Below are positions 20,281 through 29,549 of a DNA stretch of 64,000 nucleotides, piece by piece (the stretch's first letter is position 1; every line of letters begins with the position of its first letter). This stretch comes from Roseovarius sp. (GTDB lineage: Bacteria; Pseudomonadota; Alphaproteobacteria; Rhodobacterales; Rhodobacteraceae). The stretch spans positions 144,999-208,998 of the forward strand of contig NZ_JAUCYU010000010.1 in assembly GCF_030373445.1 (NCBI RefSeq), written 5' to 3'. Both the position numbers and the translations under genes were made by a program. A model generated the notes under the pieces. That model saw only the letters and a program-made list of their open reading frames with translations, made no database searches and was not told where the DNA came from.

Positions 20281-21228
20281 TTAACCGCGGTTCCGGCGAA
20301 TGGCCAGAGGGAAAGCGCGGAGAACCACCAACGGGTGATGCAAAATGCGCGGCAGGGGCAGCAGCGTGGGGCCGATGGCGCGGATCCGGGCACCGCTGCC
20401 GATCTTGAACCGGGCCAGGCCCGGGCTGGTCTCCGTGTCGACCGTCCCAAGGTCAAGCCGCGCGAACCCACGTGCCGCCAGCCACTCCGACGCCTGCCAC
20501 AACAGCAGGTGATGCGCCGACAGCCGCCGCCCCTCGGCCCCGGACCAGCCCACATGGTAGGTCGCCACCGGCGGATGCATCAGGAATGCCATGTAAGCCA
20601 CCACCTCGCCGCCCGCCTGCGCAGTGAAAAGACGCGTGGCCGCCCGGTCATGCCCAGCCCAGTGATGCAGGAACGCCGGGGGCAGGGCGGCGTAGCGCCG
20701 CGCCCGCCGCTGTTCCGCCTCCCGTGCCAGCAGCCCCGCATCCGCCGCCGGGTCCAACGGGCGGTGCCCGAGGATCAGCCCCGCCGCCTGCGCCTTGCGC
20801 AACCTGTTGCGCCACTTGCCGTGCTGGCGGGCCATCCGGTCTGCCCCTGGGGCCGCCAGGTCGAGTTCAGCCACACTCGGCGCCGTCATCAACGCCGGCG
20901 CGCCAAACCACGCGGCCTCGTCCTCCCTGTCCGGCTGCACCAGCGCCACGCCCGGCAACGCGCCCGCAAGACCCGCCAGCGCCGCGCGCCGTTCCGCCTC
21001 GGGCACCCCGGCCAGCCATACCGGCCCACGCCCGACCCAGGCCAGCCTGAACGGCCCCCATCGCCGAACCAGAACCTGCACCCGCCCGATCTCGTTTTCG
21101 CCGGCAAGGATCCGGTAGCGGCCCACCGTGCCACCCATTCGGCGCACGGTTTCCCCGTAGCGAGGGTGCTGATGAACCGGGCAGGGCAGGGCGGGCCAAT
21201 CGTCCCCGGCAAAATCTTCGAGTCGCAT
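20281..21228 (-). CDS. GNAT/FemAB-like acyltransferase
   Basis: A 315-residue protein with the FemAB/GNAT-type C-terminal half: [16 protein letters not shown], then a basic [13 protein letters not shown] helix, [18 protein letters not shown] and [31 protein letters not shown], as in peptidoglycan-bridge or exopolysaccharide-related acyltransferases. No signal peptide. It lies 30 bp upstream of typA and probably shares its transcript. The substrate is unknown; a role in envelope modification is only the family's usual one. Confidence 0.68.
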   Translation of the reverse strand: MRLEDFAGDDWPALPCPVHQHPRYGETVRRMGGTVGRYRILAGENEIGRVQVLVRRWGPFRLAWVGRGPVWLAGVPEAERRAALAGLAGALPGVALVQPDREDEAAWFGAPALMTAPSVAELDLAAPGADRMARQHGKWRNRLRKAQAAGLILGHRPLDPAADAGLLAREAEQRRARRYAALPPAFLHHWAGHDRAATRLFTAQAGGEVVAYMAFLMHPPVATYHVGWSGAEGRRLSAHHLLLWQASEWLAARGFARLDLGTVDTETSPGLARFKIGSGARIRAIGPTLLPLPRILHHPLVVLRAFPLAIRRNRG

Positions 21229-21253
21229 GGTGAAGAGTTAACGATTTGGAAAC

Positions 21254-21268
21254 CTAACAGGCCGTTAA
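21254..21268. promoter_or_regulatory. CtrA-like box with one mismatch (CTAA-N7-TTAA)
   Basis: CTAA at 21254-21257 and TTAA at 21265-21268 with exact 7-bp spacing. It lies in the 49-bp gap between the divergent GNAT gene and a 46-residue membrane protein gene. One of eight consensus bases differs. This short gap is AT-rich by necessity, so a chance match is possible. Confidence 0.35.
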
Positions 21269-21277
21269 GTCCGCCGC

Positions 21278-21418
21278 ATGAAAAACAGAAAATACTCGGT
21301 ACTGGATCACCAGGCCCCCGCTCCGCGCCCCACGCTCTTCGGCATGCTCCTCTTCGCGGCAGGCTTGTCACTCGGCTATCTCCTGGTGCTCGGCCTTTTC
21401 CGGCTGTTCACGAACTAG
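21278..21418 (+). CDS. 46-residue single-pass membrane protein
   Basis: A short frame beginning MKNRKYSVLDHQAPAPRP and continuing into one hydrophobic helix (LFGMLLFAAGLSLGYLLVLGLF) with an RLFTN tail. Positive charges at the N-terminus predict an N-in topology. It has its own hairpin terminator directly after the stop and a possible CtrA-like box 10 bp upstream. The ribosome-binding site is weak (AAG). No family name recognised. The compact composition with a clean membrane helix argues that it is real. Confidence 0.6.
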   Translation: MKNRKYSVLDHQAPAPRPTLFGMLLFAAGLSLGYLLVLGLFRLFTN

Positions 21419-21446
21419 AAAGGGCCGCGCAGTGCGCGGCCCCTTT
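21419..21446. terminator. Bidirectional terminator between the 46-residue protein gene and ssb
   Basis: GGGCCGCGC and GCGCGGCCC arms flanked by AAA and CTTT give a stem readable as a terminator on both strands. It sits between convergent genes. Confidence 0.7.
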
Positions 21447-21466
21447 GAACGACAATCCCGAATATA

Positions 21467-21958
21467 TCAGAACGGAATCTCGTCGTCGTAATCCCGCGAC
21501 GGACCGGGCGAATTGGGCTGCCCCTGCGAGGGCCCGCTGTCATAACCGCTGCCATAGTCGCTGCCACCGCCGCCGTAATTGCCGCCCTGGCTGCCCCCGC
21601 CGCCATCGCGCCCGTCAAGCATCACCAGCGTGCCGTCGAACCCTTGCAGGACAACTTCGGTCGAATACCGGTCCTGGCCCGACTGATCCTGCCACTTGCG
21701 CGTCTGCAGCTTGCCTTCCAGGTACACTTTCGAGCCCTTGCGCAGGTACTGCTCGCACACCCGCACCAAGCCTTCCTGGAAGATCGCCACGCTGTGCCAC
21801 TCCGTCCGCTCGCGGCGCTCGCCGGTGTTGCGGTCCTTCCACTGTTCCGAGGTCGCCACGCGCAGGTTGCACACCTTGCCGCCGTTCTGGAACGTGCGCA
21901 CCTCGGGGTCGCGGCCCAGGTTGCCGATGATTATTACCTTGTTGACCGATCCGGCCAT
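21467..21958 (-). CDS. ssb: Single-stranded DNA-binding protein
   Basis: 163 residues. The N-terminal OB fold starts [20 protein letters not shown] and includes VATSEQWKD and the WHSVAIF strand. It is followed by a Gly/Ser/Tyr-rich linker and the acidic tip DEIPF that recruits partner proteins such as RecG-type helicases. Start at 21958 with an AGGAGGG box. A perfect SOS box lies immediately upstream, so it should be induced with recA. uvrA, the frequent divergent neighbour of ssb, is not present. Confidence 0.97.
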   Translation of the reverse strand: MAGSVNKVIIIGNLGRDPEVRTFQNGGKVCNLRVATSEQWKDRNTGERRERTEWHSVAIFQEGLVRVCEQYLRKGSKVYLEGKLQTRKWQDQSGQDRYSTEVVLQGFDGTLVMLDGRDGGGGSQGGNYGGGGSDYGSGYDSGPSQGQPNSPGPSRDYDDEIPF

Positions 21959-21972
21959 CGCGCCCTCCTGCG

Positions 21973-21987
21973 GTTCATCTCGTGTTC
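21973..21987. promoter_or_regulatory. LexA/SOS box of ssb (GTTC-N7-GTTC)
   Basis: GTTC at 21973-21976 and 21984-21987 with a 7-bp spacer (GAAC-N7-GAAC on the ssb strand). It lies 15-29 bp upstream of the ssb ATG, overlapping the likely start of transcription and close to the ribosome-binding site. Confidence 0.85.
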
Positions 21988-22156
21988 TGCTGGTTACACC
22001 ATCGCAGAAGGGTGAAGGAAAGCCTAAAATTCTAAACAAATGACGGGAATCCGCCGGTTCCGCGCCTGCAGGTCACGCTGATCTGGAAATCCGCGCCGAA
22101 ATCCGTATAGTCTCCTCCATTATTGGATCTGGGGATAATTGGGGACAGTGACGGGG

Positions 22157-22741
22157 ATGCGCACAATCGTAACGGCGGTGCTTTGCGCCGCGTTTTCATT
22201 TCCGGTAGCCGCCCAGGCCGACATTTTCGGCAGCAAGGGCAAGAAGAACTTCAGCAATCAGACGCGGGTGCTCGATACCCGCGCCAGCCAGCAATACAAG
22301 GCCTCCGTCCGCCTGCAGCCCGACAAGGTGGTCACGCCCACCAAGTGGGGCAACGCCCAGGCCTATAACGGCCGCTACCGGGGAGAGTTCCTCGACATGG
22401 CGAAATCGGCGGCGTTGCGTCACGGCGTACCGACCGACCTGTTCCTGCGGCTGGTGCAGCAGGAATCGGGCTGGAACGCCAAGGCGCTCTCGCACAAGGG
22501 GGCGATCGGCCTGGCGCAACTCATGCCGGGCACGGCCGCGGTGCTGGGGGTCGACCCGCACGACCCCTACCAGAACCTCGATGGCGGCGCCCGCTACCTC
22601 GCCCAGCAATACCGCGCCTTCCGCTCCTGGCGGCTTGCGCTCGCGGCCTACAATGCCGGGCCCAAGGCGGTCGAGAAATACGGCGGCGTCCCGCCTTATC
22701 AGGAAACCACCAACTACGTGAAGGTCATCTGGGGCAGCTAG
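22157..22741 (+). CDS. Lytic transglycosylase (SLT domain)
   Basis: 194 residues with a Sec signal peptide ([21 protein letters not shown]) and a C-terminal SLT domain: catalytic glutamate in [29 protein letters not shown], then [15 protein letters not shown] and [18 protein letters not shown]. It cleaves the MurNAc-GlcNAc bond of peptidoglycan with formation of the anhydro product, in the periplasm. No lipobox. The ATG at 22157 was chosen because the signal peptide begins there. It stands alone between promoters and terminators. Confidence 0.9.
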   Translation: MRTIVTAVLCAAFSFPVAAQADIFGSKGKKNFSNQTRVLDTRASQQYKASVRLQPDKVVTPTKWGNAQAYNGRYRGEFLDMAKSAALRHGVPTDLFLRLVQQESGWNAKALSHKGAIGLAQLMPGTAAVLGVDPHDPYQNLDGGARYLAQQYRAFRSWRLALAAYNAGPKAVEKYGGVPPYQETTNYVKVIWGS

Positions 22742-22765
22742 CGCCGCCCGTCGCACCACCAGGCC

Positions 22766-22789
22766 AAGCCCCGGCACGCGGGGGCTTTA
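22766..22789 (+). terminator. Terminator after the lytic transglycosylase gene
   Basis: AAGCCCC (22766-22772) pairs with GGGGGCTT (22780-22787), followed by TTAT. It abuts the convergent stop of the ABC binding-protein gene. Confidence 0.6.
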
Positions 22790-24460
22790 TCATTCCGGCT
22801 CCGCGAACCCGATCTCGTAGAGATGAATTTCATGCGCCGGGTGCTTTTCCGCGTTCACCAGCCCGTTGTGGTGGCTGTAGAGCGCCCGCCAGAATGGCTG
22901 GATGATCACCCCGTCCTCGCGCAGCATCGTCTCGATCTTCTCCATCACCTCACGCCGTTTCCCGGCATCGGCCAGCGACATCGCCTCGTCGAGCAGCGCG
23001 TCGAACGCGGCACTGGCATAGCCGCTCTCGTTCCACGCCGCGCCCGAGCGATAGGCCAGCATCAGCACCTGCACGTCGAGCGGCCGGTGATTCCACTGCG
23101 TGGCCGAGAACGGGTAGTCCTTCCACGTATCCCAGAAGATCGCGCCGGGCAGGATCGTCCGCCGCACCCGGAACCCCGCGTCGCGCAAAAGCGCCGCCAC
23201 CGCGTCGCCCGTGTTGCGCTGCCATTCGTCGTCGATGGTGATCAATTCGTGCTCGAACGCCTCCATCCCGGCCTCGCGCATCTGCTCCATCGCCGCGCCC
23301 GGGTCATACTCGGCCGGGCCGATATCGGCAAAGGCCGGGTGGATCGGGCTCACATGATGGTTCGCCGCCACCGTGCCGCGCCCGCCATAGCCCAGCTCCA
23401 GGCAGATCTCGTTATCCACCGCCCGGGCCAGCGCCCGGCGCACCGCCGCATCCTCGTAAGGCCGCCGCCCGTCGATCTCCGCCTGCTGGTTGCCGCGGAT
23501 CACGGTCGTCGCCGCCGTCTCGGTGCGGGTCTGCGTCCAGCCCAGCCCGTCCATCACGTCGATGAAATCGCCGACCGTTTCGTAAAGCAGGTCAACCTCG
23601 CCCTCCCGCGCCGCTTCGACCCAGTTCGCCGGATCGGTGCCATGGTCGAGAAACTCGACCCGGTCCACGTAAGGCCCGCCATAAACCTCCGTTCCCCACC
23701 AGCCGTGCTGGGCATGACGCTCCAGGATACAGCTCTCGCGCGGCGTCAGGCTGACCGGCCGGAACGGGCCGGTGCCGATGCCGTGGGCGAACGGGTCACC
23801 GCCCTCGTAGCTTTCATGCACCACCGCCGCCGGGTAATCCGACATGTTGGCAATGACCGCGATGTCCGGCGCGCTGAGCGACAGCTCGACCGTCTGCTCG
23901 TCCCGTACCGTCACCGCGCCCTCGCGCTGCCGCCCCGTCCCGGGGTCGACCAGCCCGCTCAGCCGCCCGGCCATCGAGTTGCCCGGCACCGTGCTGTCGC
24001 ACCACCTCTCGATATTGCGCGCCACGTCCCGCGCGGTGAACGCATCGCCGTTGTTCCACCGCACGCCCTGCCGTACATGCAGAACATAGGCCGTCGCGTC
24101 CTCGTTCACCTCCCAGCTTTCCAGAAGCATCCCGCGGATGGCACCGCTGCCCTGGTACTCCACCAGGTACTCGAGAAAGCCGCGCGTCTGGTTGCCCAGC
24201 TCGCTCCAGTCGAAAAGCCGCGGGTCCTTCATTTCGCGCACGGTCTGCTGGATCCGCAGCGTGCCGCCCTGCGCGATCTGCGCCGCGGCGGGCGAGGGCA
24301 GGGCGAACCCGCCCAACGCACAGGCGGCGGCCGTGCTGGCGCCAAGCCCCGTGACACGAGCCAGGAACTCCCGTCGCCCGATGGCGCCCTCGCGCAACTC
24401 CCGCGCCAGCCCCTCTGCGGCGGGATGCAGGGGGGGATCGGCACGTTTGCTTAACGACAT
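22790..24460 (-). CDS. ABC transporter substrate-binding protein, peptide/nickel (family 5) type
   Basis: About 556 residues. The N-terminus has a twin-arginine-like signal (IGRREFLARVTGLGAS followed by a hydrophobic Ala/Leu stretch and an AAA site), then the family 5 fold: LRIQQTVREMKDPRLFDW, LLESWEVNEDATAYVLHVRQGVRWNNGDAFTARDV and the later VRRALARAVDN. It would bind an oligopeptide, dipeptide or related solute in the periplasm. No permease or ATPase genes are beside it, so it is an orphan component here. The ATG at 24460 was chosen; the frame is open 16 codons further. Confidence 0.85.
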   Translation of the reverse strand: MSLSKRADPPLHPAAEGLARELREGAIGRREFLARVTGLGASTAAACALGGFALPSPAAAQIAQGGTLRIQQTVREMKDPRLFDWSELGNQTRGFLEYLVEYQGSGAIRGMLLESWEVNEDATAYVLHVRQGVRWNNGDAFTARDVARNIERWCDSTVPGNSMAGRLSGLVDPGTGRQREGAVTVRDEQTVELSLSAPDIAVIANMSDYPAAVVHESYEGGDPFAHGIGTGPFRPVSLTPRESCILERHAQHGWWGTEVYGGPYVDRVEFLDHGTDPANWVEAAREGEVDLLYETVGDFIDVMDGLGWTQTRTETAATTVIRGNQQAEIDGRRPYEDAAVRRALARAVDNEICLELGYGGRGTVAANHHVSPIHPAFADIGPAEYDPGAAMEQMREAGMEAFEHELITIDDEWQRNTGDAVAALLRDAGFRVRRTILPGAIFWDTWKDYPFSATQWNHRPLDVQVLMLAYRSGAAWNESGYASAAFDALLDEAMSLADAGKRREVMEKIETMLREDGVIIQPFWRALYSHHNGLVNAEKHPAHEIHLYEIGFAEPE

Positions 24461-24550
24461 GGGGACACCTGGGATTGACTGTGGAAGACTGCGATCATCC
24501 GCCTGCACTCAACCCGCCCGCATTCTTCAGGTTCCGCCCGCACGCGCCCA

Positions 24551-25567
24551 TCAACTGTCCGGCGTCTTCATCGAGGCGGGGCGGCGGTAGAGCATCGGCT
24601 CTTCCGTGCGCTCCGGAGCCGGTGCAGGCTCGGGCGCCGGCGAGGTGGCAGGGGCCGGGGCGGGCTCAGGCGCGGGGGCGGGGGCGGGCGCAGCAGGCCG
24701 GGCCGCCACCGGCGCTCTCGCCGGCACCGGCTTGGCCGGTGCTCCGGCCCCCGGCACGGCAGGGCGCGCCGCCGGTGTCGCCCCCGCCTTGGCCTTGCGC
24801 AGCGCCGTCGGCGACTGGCCCGTATGCTGCAGCACGAAGCGCGAGAAATAGGCGGCACTTCGGAACCCCAGCATCGCCGCCACGCGGTTCGCCGGATGGT
24901 CCGTCGTCTCAAGCAGGTCGCGCACCGCGTGCACCGTCCGCCGCGTCAGCATTTCCGACGCGGTCATTCCCGCGCTCGACCGGCAGGCGCGGGTCAGGTG
25001 CGTGGGTGTCACCCCCAGGATGCGCGCGTAATCCGACATCGGCTTGCCCGTCGTGTAATCCCGCTCCACCAGCGCCGCGTAGGCCATCACCAGCCGCTGC
25101 GCGGCGGTAAAGGCCGGCGGGTCGTCCGGCTGGTCGATGATCGCCCGCCGCAGCCAGACCGTCAGCAACGACGCATGAGCCATCATAGCCTCGTCGGCAA
25201 AGGGGCGGGCGTTGCTCTGTTCCCGCTGCATGGTCTCCAGCAGCGTCGTCAGCTCCGCCTGTGCCAGCACATCCCGGATGCGCAGCAACACCGGCTGGTC
25301 GGGCATCAGCACCGCGCTGCGGGCCGGGATCGTGCACACCGTGCCGAACCCCTGCTTGCCCATTTCCAGGGAAAACAGCGTCTTTGCCGGCACGCACAGC
25401 GCGGTATGCACGCTCAGGCCGCGCAAGACGCCCTCCACCATGCACCGGCCTTGCCCCCGCGTGACCCAGACCAGCGCGTGATCGTCGTGCGAATGCGGCA
25501 GTTCCGCCCGCCACGTGCCCGCGCCCGACCACTGGGCGATGCTCATGATCCTGACTTGCTTCGTCAA
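24551..25567 (-). CDS. AraC-family transcriptional regulator with a Pro/Ala-rich tail
   Basis: 338 residues. An N-terminal cupin-like sensor region (HSHDDHALVWVTRGQGRCMVEG) precedes the two-helix-turn-helix AraC DNA-binding domain at about residues 165-265 (MSDYARILGVTPTHLTRACR and NRVAAMLGFRSAAYFSRFVLQHTGQSP). The domain is complete by about residue 265; the last ~70 residues are a low-complexity Pro/Ala/Glu sequence with PAPAPEPAPAPA runs, not usual for this family. Same strand as the ABC binding-protein gene 90 bp downstream, which it might control. The ligand is unknown. Confidence 0.85.
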   Translation of the reverse strand: MTKQVRIMSIAQWSGAGTWRAELPHSHDDHALVWVTRGQGRCMVEGVLRGLSVHTALCVPAKTLFSLEMGKQGFGTVCTIPARSAVLMPDQPVLLRIRDVLAQAELTTLLETMQREQSNARPFADEAMMAHASLLTVWLRRAIIDQPDDPPAFTAAQRLVMAYAALVERDYTTGKPMSDYARILGVTPTHLTRACRSSAGMTASEMLTRRTVHAVRDLLETTDHPANRVAAMLGFRSAAYFSRFVLQHTGQSPTALRKAKAGATPAARPAVPGAGAPAKPVPARAPVAARPAAPAPAPAPEPAPAPATSPAPEPAPAPERTEEPMLYRRPASMKTPDS

Positions 25568-25653
25568 TTGCGGCCCCGTCTTCCGCGTCCTGTCGCCTTT
25601 TCAACAGTTTTCACGAGGTGAGGGCGCATTAAAAGGAAAAAATGTCCGGAATC

Positions 25654-26535
25654 CTACAAGTCGGCGGCGGAAAGCCGCTCCCAGCCCGTCATCCGGGCGC
25701 GAAACCACGTTCTTTGCCGTTTCGCAAAGCGCCGCGTGGCCACGATCGCCGCCTCGCGGGCTTCCTCAAGTGTCATGTCGCCCTTCAGATGCGCGATCAG
25801 CTCCGGCGCGCCGATGGCCTTGGCAGACAGGTGCGCGGGGTCCCACATTGGAAGGTTGTCTCGTGCCTCCTCCAGCGCCCCGGCTTCGAGCATCAGGTCG
25901 AACCGCCGCTCGATCCGCGGGTTGAGCCACGCCTTCGGCGCCTCGACCACCAGCCGCGCGCAGGCCCCGGGTGGCAGCAGCGGCGGCGGCGTGTCGTCCT
26001 GCCACGCGGCAATGCCGCGCCCGGTCGTCCGCTGCACCTCCCACGCCCGCTGCACCCGCATGGGGTTCCGCCTGTCGATCCGTGCCAGCGTGGCGGCGTC
26101 CAGCTCCGCCAGCAGCGCCGCCAGCCCCTCCGCCTCCAGCCGCGCCGTCGCCTCCGCCCGCACCGCCGGCGGCGTCGCCGGGATCTCGGCCAGCCCCTCG
26201 GTCAACGCGGTGAAATACAACCCCGTGCCGCCCACGATGATCGGCCGCGCCGTGCCCTCCAGCACCGCCCTGACCTCGCGCAGCCACCGGCCCACGGAAT
26301 ACTCCCCGTCATGCGGCACATGCCCGTAGAGCAGATGCGGCACCTCCGCCTCGTCCGCCTCCGAGGGCCGCGCCGTCAGAACCCGCCAGTTTGCATAGAC
26401 CTGTATCGCATCCGCATTGACGATCACGCCGCCCTGCGCCCCGGCAATCTCCATCGCCAGCGACGACTTGCCCGACGCCGTCGGCCCGGCGATCAGCACC
26501 GGCATGTCGGCGGGGATATCGGCAAAATGTATCAT
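25654..26535 (-). CDS. miaA: tRNA dimethylallyltransferase MiaA
   Basis: Adds the dimethylallyl group to A37 of tRNAs reading UNN codons. The 293-residue protein has the P-loop [31 protein letters not shown], the [15 protein letters not shown] motif and the C-terminal [12 protein letters not shown], all hallmarks of MiaA. It starts 151 bp from pyrH on the opposite strand. Full length. Confidence 0.95.
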   Translation of the reverse strand: MIHFADIPADMPVLIAGPTASGKSSLAMEIAGAQGGVIVNADAIQVYANWRVLTARPSEADEAEVPHLLYGHVPHDGEYSVGRWLREVRAVLEGTARPIIVGGTGLYFTALTEGLAEIPATPPAVRAEATARLEAEGLAALLAELDAATLARIDRRNPMRVQRAWEVQRTTGRGIAAWQDDTPPPLLPPGACARLVVEAPKAWLNPRIERRFDLMLEAGALEEARDNLPMWDPAHLSAKAIGAPELIAHLKGDMTLEEAREAAIVATRRFAKRQRTWFRARMTGWERLSAADL

Positions 26536-26686
26536 GGCGGGGCAGGGGGTGTCGCGGGCTCCGGGCCTTCGCGCGGGGCGCTTTCACGCTTTATCCGCAG
26601 GAAAGGGGTTTCTTGGATTGAACCTGCCCGCCTTTTCCGACATTTTGCGCGCGATTGCCAGCCCGGCGCAGACGGAGCCCCAGCCA

Positions 26687-27418
26687 ATGCCCGATTCAGA
26701 CCCCGACAAGACCACCTTTCGCCGCGTTCTCCTGAAGATATCCGGCGAAGCCTTGATGGGGGACCAGGGGTACGGGCTACACCCGCCGACGGTCGAGCGC
26801 ATCGCGCAGGAGGTCAAGTCGGTCCACGACATGGGCGTCGAGGTCTGCATGGTGATCGGCGGCGGCAACATCTTCCGCGGGCTCCAGGGCTCGGCACAGG
26901 GGATGGAACGCACCACGGCCGATTACATGGGGATGCTCGCCACCGTCATGAACGCGCTCGCCATGCAAAGCGCGCTGGAAGGGCTCGGCGTCTTCTGCCG
27001 CGTCATCTCGGCCATCCGCATGGACGAGGTCGCCGAACCCTACATCCGCCGCCGCGCCGTGCGCCACCTCGAGAAGAAGCGCGTCTGCATCTTCGCCGCC
27101 GGCACCGGCAACCCCTATTTCACCACCGACACCGCGGCCACCCTGCGGGCCAGCGAAATGGCCTGCGAGGCGATCTTCAAGGGCACCAAGGTCGACGGCG
27201 TCTACGACAAGGACCCGGTCAAGCATGACGACGCGGTCCGCTTCGACAACGTCTCCTACGACGAGGTGCTGGCCAAGCACCTCAAGGTGATGGATGCCAG
27301 CGCCATCGCGCTCGCCCGCGACAACAACCTGCCGATCATCGTCTTCTCCCTCGACGATCCGGGCGGCTTCCGCAGCATACTCTCGGGCAAGGGCACCTAT
27401 ACAACGGTGCACGCCTGA
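26687..27418 (+). CDS. pyrH: UMP kinase
   Basis: 243-residue amino-acid-kinase-fold enzyme phosphorylating UMP. It contains [30 protein letters not shown], and [20 protein letters not shown]. The ATG at 26687 follows GGAG; longer upstream frames lack support. First gene of a long plus-strand run (frr, uppS, cdsA, dxr, rseP) whose order is widely conserved in proteobacteria. Confidence 0.97.
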   Translation: MPDSDPDKTTFRRVLLKISGEALMGDQGYGLHPPTVERIAQEVKSVHDMGVEVCMVIGGGNIFRGLQGSAQGMERTTADYMGMLATVMNALAMQSALEGLGVFCRVISAIRMDEVAEPYIRRRAVRHLEKKRVCIFAAGTGNPYFTTDTAATLRASEMACEAIFKGTKVDGVYDKDPVKHDDAVRFDNVSYDEVLAKHLKVMDASAIALARDNNLPIIVFSLDDPGGFRSILSGKGTYTTVHA

Positions 27419-27467
27419 GGATAAAAAGGGTCGCAAGACCACCGACCGCAAGCAAGGATTCCACGAC

Positions 27468-28031
27468 ATGGCGGATGATTTCGAGCTCGACACAAACGAT
27501 CTGCAACGCCGGATGGACGGTGCGATGCACTCGCTCCGGACAGAGTTCGCCTCGCTCAGAACGGGCCGCGCCTCGGCCAGCATGCTCGAACCCGTCCAGG
27601 TCGAGGCCTATGGCCAGATGACCCCGATCAACCAGGTCGGCACGGTGAACGTGCCCGAACCCCGGATGGTCACCATCAACGTCTGGGACAAGTCCCTCGT
27701 CAACAAGGTCGAGAAGGCGATCCGCGAAAGCGGGCTGGGCATCAACCCCCAGATGAACGGCACGATCATCATGCTGCCGATCCCCGAGCTGAACGAGGAA
27801 CGCCGCAAGGAACTGGGCAAGGTCGCCGGCCAGTATGCCGAACACGCCCGCGTCGCCATCCGCAACGTCCGCCGCGACGGGATGGACCAGATCAAGAAGG
27901 CCAAGTCCGACGGCATGTCCGAGGACGACCAGAAATTCTGGGAAGGCGAGGTGCAGGAGCTGACCAACCAGTATATCGCGGCGGTCGACGAGGCGCTCGA
28001 ATCCAAGCAAGCCGAGATCATGCAGGTCTGA
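27468..28031 (+). CDS. frr: Ribosome recycling factor
   Basis: 187 residues of the two-domain tRNA-mimic that, with EF-G, splits post-termination ribosomes. Typical pieces: the N-terminal [35 protein letters not shown], and the C-terminal helix [20 protein letters not shown]. Located 49 bp after pyrH and 1 bp before uppS, so translation is probably coupled. Confidence 0.97.
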   Translation: MADDFELDTNDLQRRMDGAMHSLRTEFASLRTGRASASMLEPVQVEAYGQMTPINQVGTVNVPEPRMVTINVWDKSLVNKVEKAIRESGLGINPQMNGTIIMLPIPELNEERRKELGKVAGQYAEHARVAIRNVRRDGMDQIKKAKSDGMSEDDQKFWEGEVQELTNQYIAAVDEALESKQAEIMQV

Positions 28032-28032
28032 T

Positions 28033-28773
28033 ATGGCAAAAGCGCGCGACACGCGGACAAACGACGCCCCCACCGGCCCCCGCCATGTCGCGATCATCAT
28101 GGACGGCAACGGCCGCTGGGCGCAGGCGCGCGGGCGGCCCCGGCTGTTCGGCCACCACGCCGGCGCCCGCCGCGTGCGCGAGATCGTCACCGCCTGTCCG
28201 GACCTCGGCGTCAAGTACATGACGATCTTCGCCTTCTCCACCGAGAACTGGAAACGCACACAGACCGAGGTGGCGGGCCTCATGAGCCTCTTCCGCCGCT
28301 ACATCATGAAAGAGATGCAGGACTTCGTGAAAGAGAATGTCCGCGTCCGCTTCATCGGCGACCGGCCCCGGCTCGACGCCAAGCTGCGCGCGCTGATGGA
28401 CGAGGCCGAGCAGATGACCAGCCATTGCACCGGCACCAACCTGACCATCGCCCTCAACTACGGCGGCCGCGACGAGGTCTCCCGCGCCACCCGGCGGCTC
28501 GCGGAAGACGTGGCCTCTGGCCGCCTGAAACCCGAGGACGTGGATGAAGAAACGCTTCCAAAGTACCTCGACACTTGCGTTTTGCCCGATCCTGACCTCG
28601 TGATCCGCACCAGCGGCGAAGCGCGGATTTCCAACTTCCTGCTCTGGCAGTCGGCCTATGCCGAGTACGAGTTCATCGACACGCTCTGGCCCGACTTCAC
28701 CAAGGAAGTCTTCACCGAACTGCTGAAGGGCTACGGCGCCCGCGACCGGCGTTTCGGGGCCGTGACCGCATGA
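28033..28773 (+). CDS. uppS: Undecaprenyl (polyprenyl) diphosphate synthase
   Basis: 246-residue cis-prenyltransferase making the C55 lipid carrier for peptidoglycan and O-antigen. The signature HVAIIMDGNGRWAQARG with the catalytic Asp is near residue 20; FAFSTENWKR and the C-terminal TSGEARISNFLLWQSAYAEYEF region are intact. Sits between frr and cdsA; its stop overlaps the cdsA start by 4 bp. Confidence 0.97.
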   Translation: MAKARDTRTNDAPTGPRHVAIIMDGNGRWAQARGRPRLFGHHAGARRVREIVTACPDLGVKYMTIFAFSTENWKRTQTEVAGLMSLFRRYIMKEMQDFVKENVRVRFIGDRPRLDAKLRALMDEAEQMTSHCTGTNLTIALNYGGRDEVSRATRRLAEDVASGRLKPEDVDEETLPKYLDTCVLPDPDLVIRTSGEARISNFLLWQSAYAEYEFIDTLWPDFTKEVFTELLKGYGARDRRFGAVTA

Positions 28774-29549
28774 GCGACGCGCGGCAGTGGCATGACCTCG
28801 TGCCGCGCGTTCTCTCGGGCGTGGCGATCGGCGTGGCGGGGCTCGTCGCGCTCTGGCTCGGCGGCTGGGTCTTCACCATCGTCGCCTGCACCGTCTGCGG
28901 CCTCATGGCCTGGGAAAACGCGCGCATGTTCGCCGCCCCCGCGCCGATGCAGGACGGGGCGCTCGCGGGCGGGGCGCTGCTGCTTGCCGCGCTCCTGCCG
29001 GGCATCTTCGCCCTGCCGATCCTCGCGGCCTCGGCCGTCGTCACCGCCGCAAGGGCAGGGCGCGACAAGCCGCTCTGCTTCTGCGTCCACATCTGGATTC
29101 TTCTGGCCTGCCTCGCCCTCGTGGTGCTGCGCGGGCAGGCGGGTCTTGCCTCGATCCTCTGGCTGGTCGCCGTGGTCGTGGCCACCGACGTGGCCGGCTA
29201 CTTCTTCGGGCGCAGCCTCGGCGGGCCGAAATTCTGGCCCGCGATCAGCCCCAAGAAAACCTGGAGCGGCACCATCGGCGGCTGGCTCGTCGCGGCCATC
29301 GCCGGCGCCGCCTTCGCCGGCCCGACCGGGGCAGGCTTCGCCCTCGTGCTGATCTCCGTCCTCGTGTCCTTCGCCTCGCAGATGGGCGACATCGCCCAGA
29401 GCGCGGTCAAGCGCCGGGCCGGGGTCAAGGACAGCTCCAACCTCATCCCCGGCCATGGCGGCGTCTTCGACCGGTTCGACGGGCTGCTCGGCGGCGCGGC
29501 CATCGCCATGCTGCTCTGGGCCCTCAACGTGATCTCGCACACCGCATGA
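28770..29549 (+). CDS. cdsA: Phosphatidate cytidylyltransferase
   Basis: 259-residue integral membrane enzyme making CDP-diacylglycerol from phosphatidate and CTP. It has several membrane helices and the C-terminal family signature KDSSNLIPGHGGVFDRFDGLLGG; SPKKTWSGTIGG is the other conserved loop. Overlaps uppS and dxr by 4 bp at each end, indicating tight coupling. Confidence 0.96.
   Translation: MSDARQWHDLVPRVLSGVAIGVAGLVALWLGGWVFTIVACTVCGLMAWENARMFAAPAPMQDGALAGGALLLAALLPGIFALPILAASAVVTAARAGRDKPLCFCVHIWILLACLALVVLRGQAGLASILWLVAVVVATDVAGYFFGRSLGGPKFWPAISPKKTWSGTIGGWLVAAIAGAAFAGPTGAGFALVLISVLVSFASQMGDIAQSAVKRRAGVKDSSNLIPGHGGVFDRFDGLLGGAAIAMLLWALNVISHTA

Noticed and set aside
18460..21930. 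Very long plus-strand open frame (about 1,150 codons) opposite typA and the GNAT gene
   Set aside because: It is antisense to genes with full family motifs, is rich in Arg/His/Gly as expected from the complement of GC-rich codons, and has no ribosome-binding site or recognisable domain.
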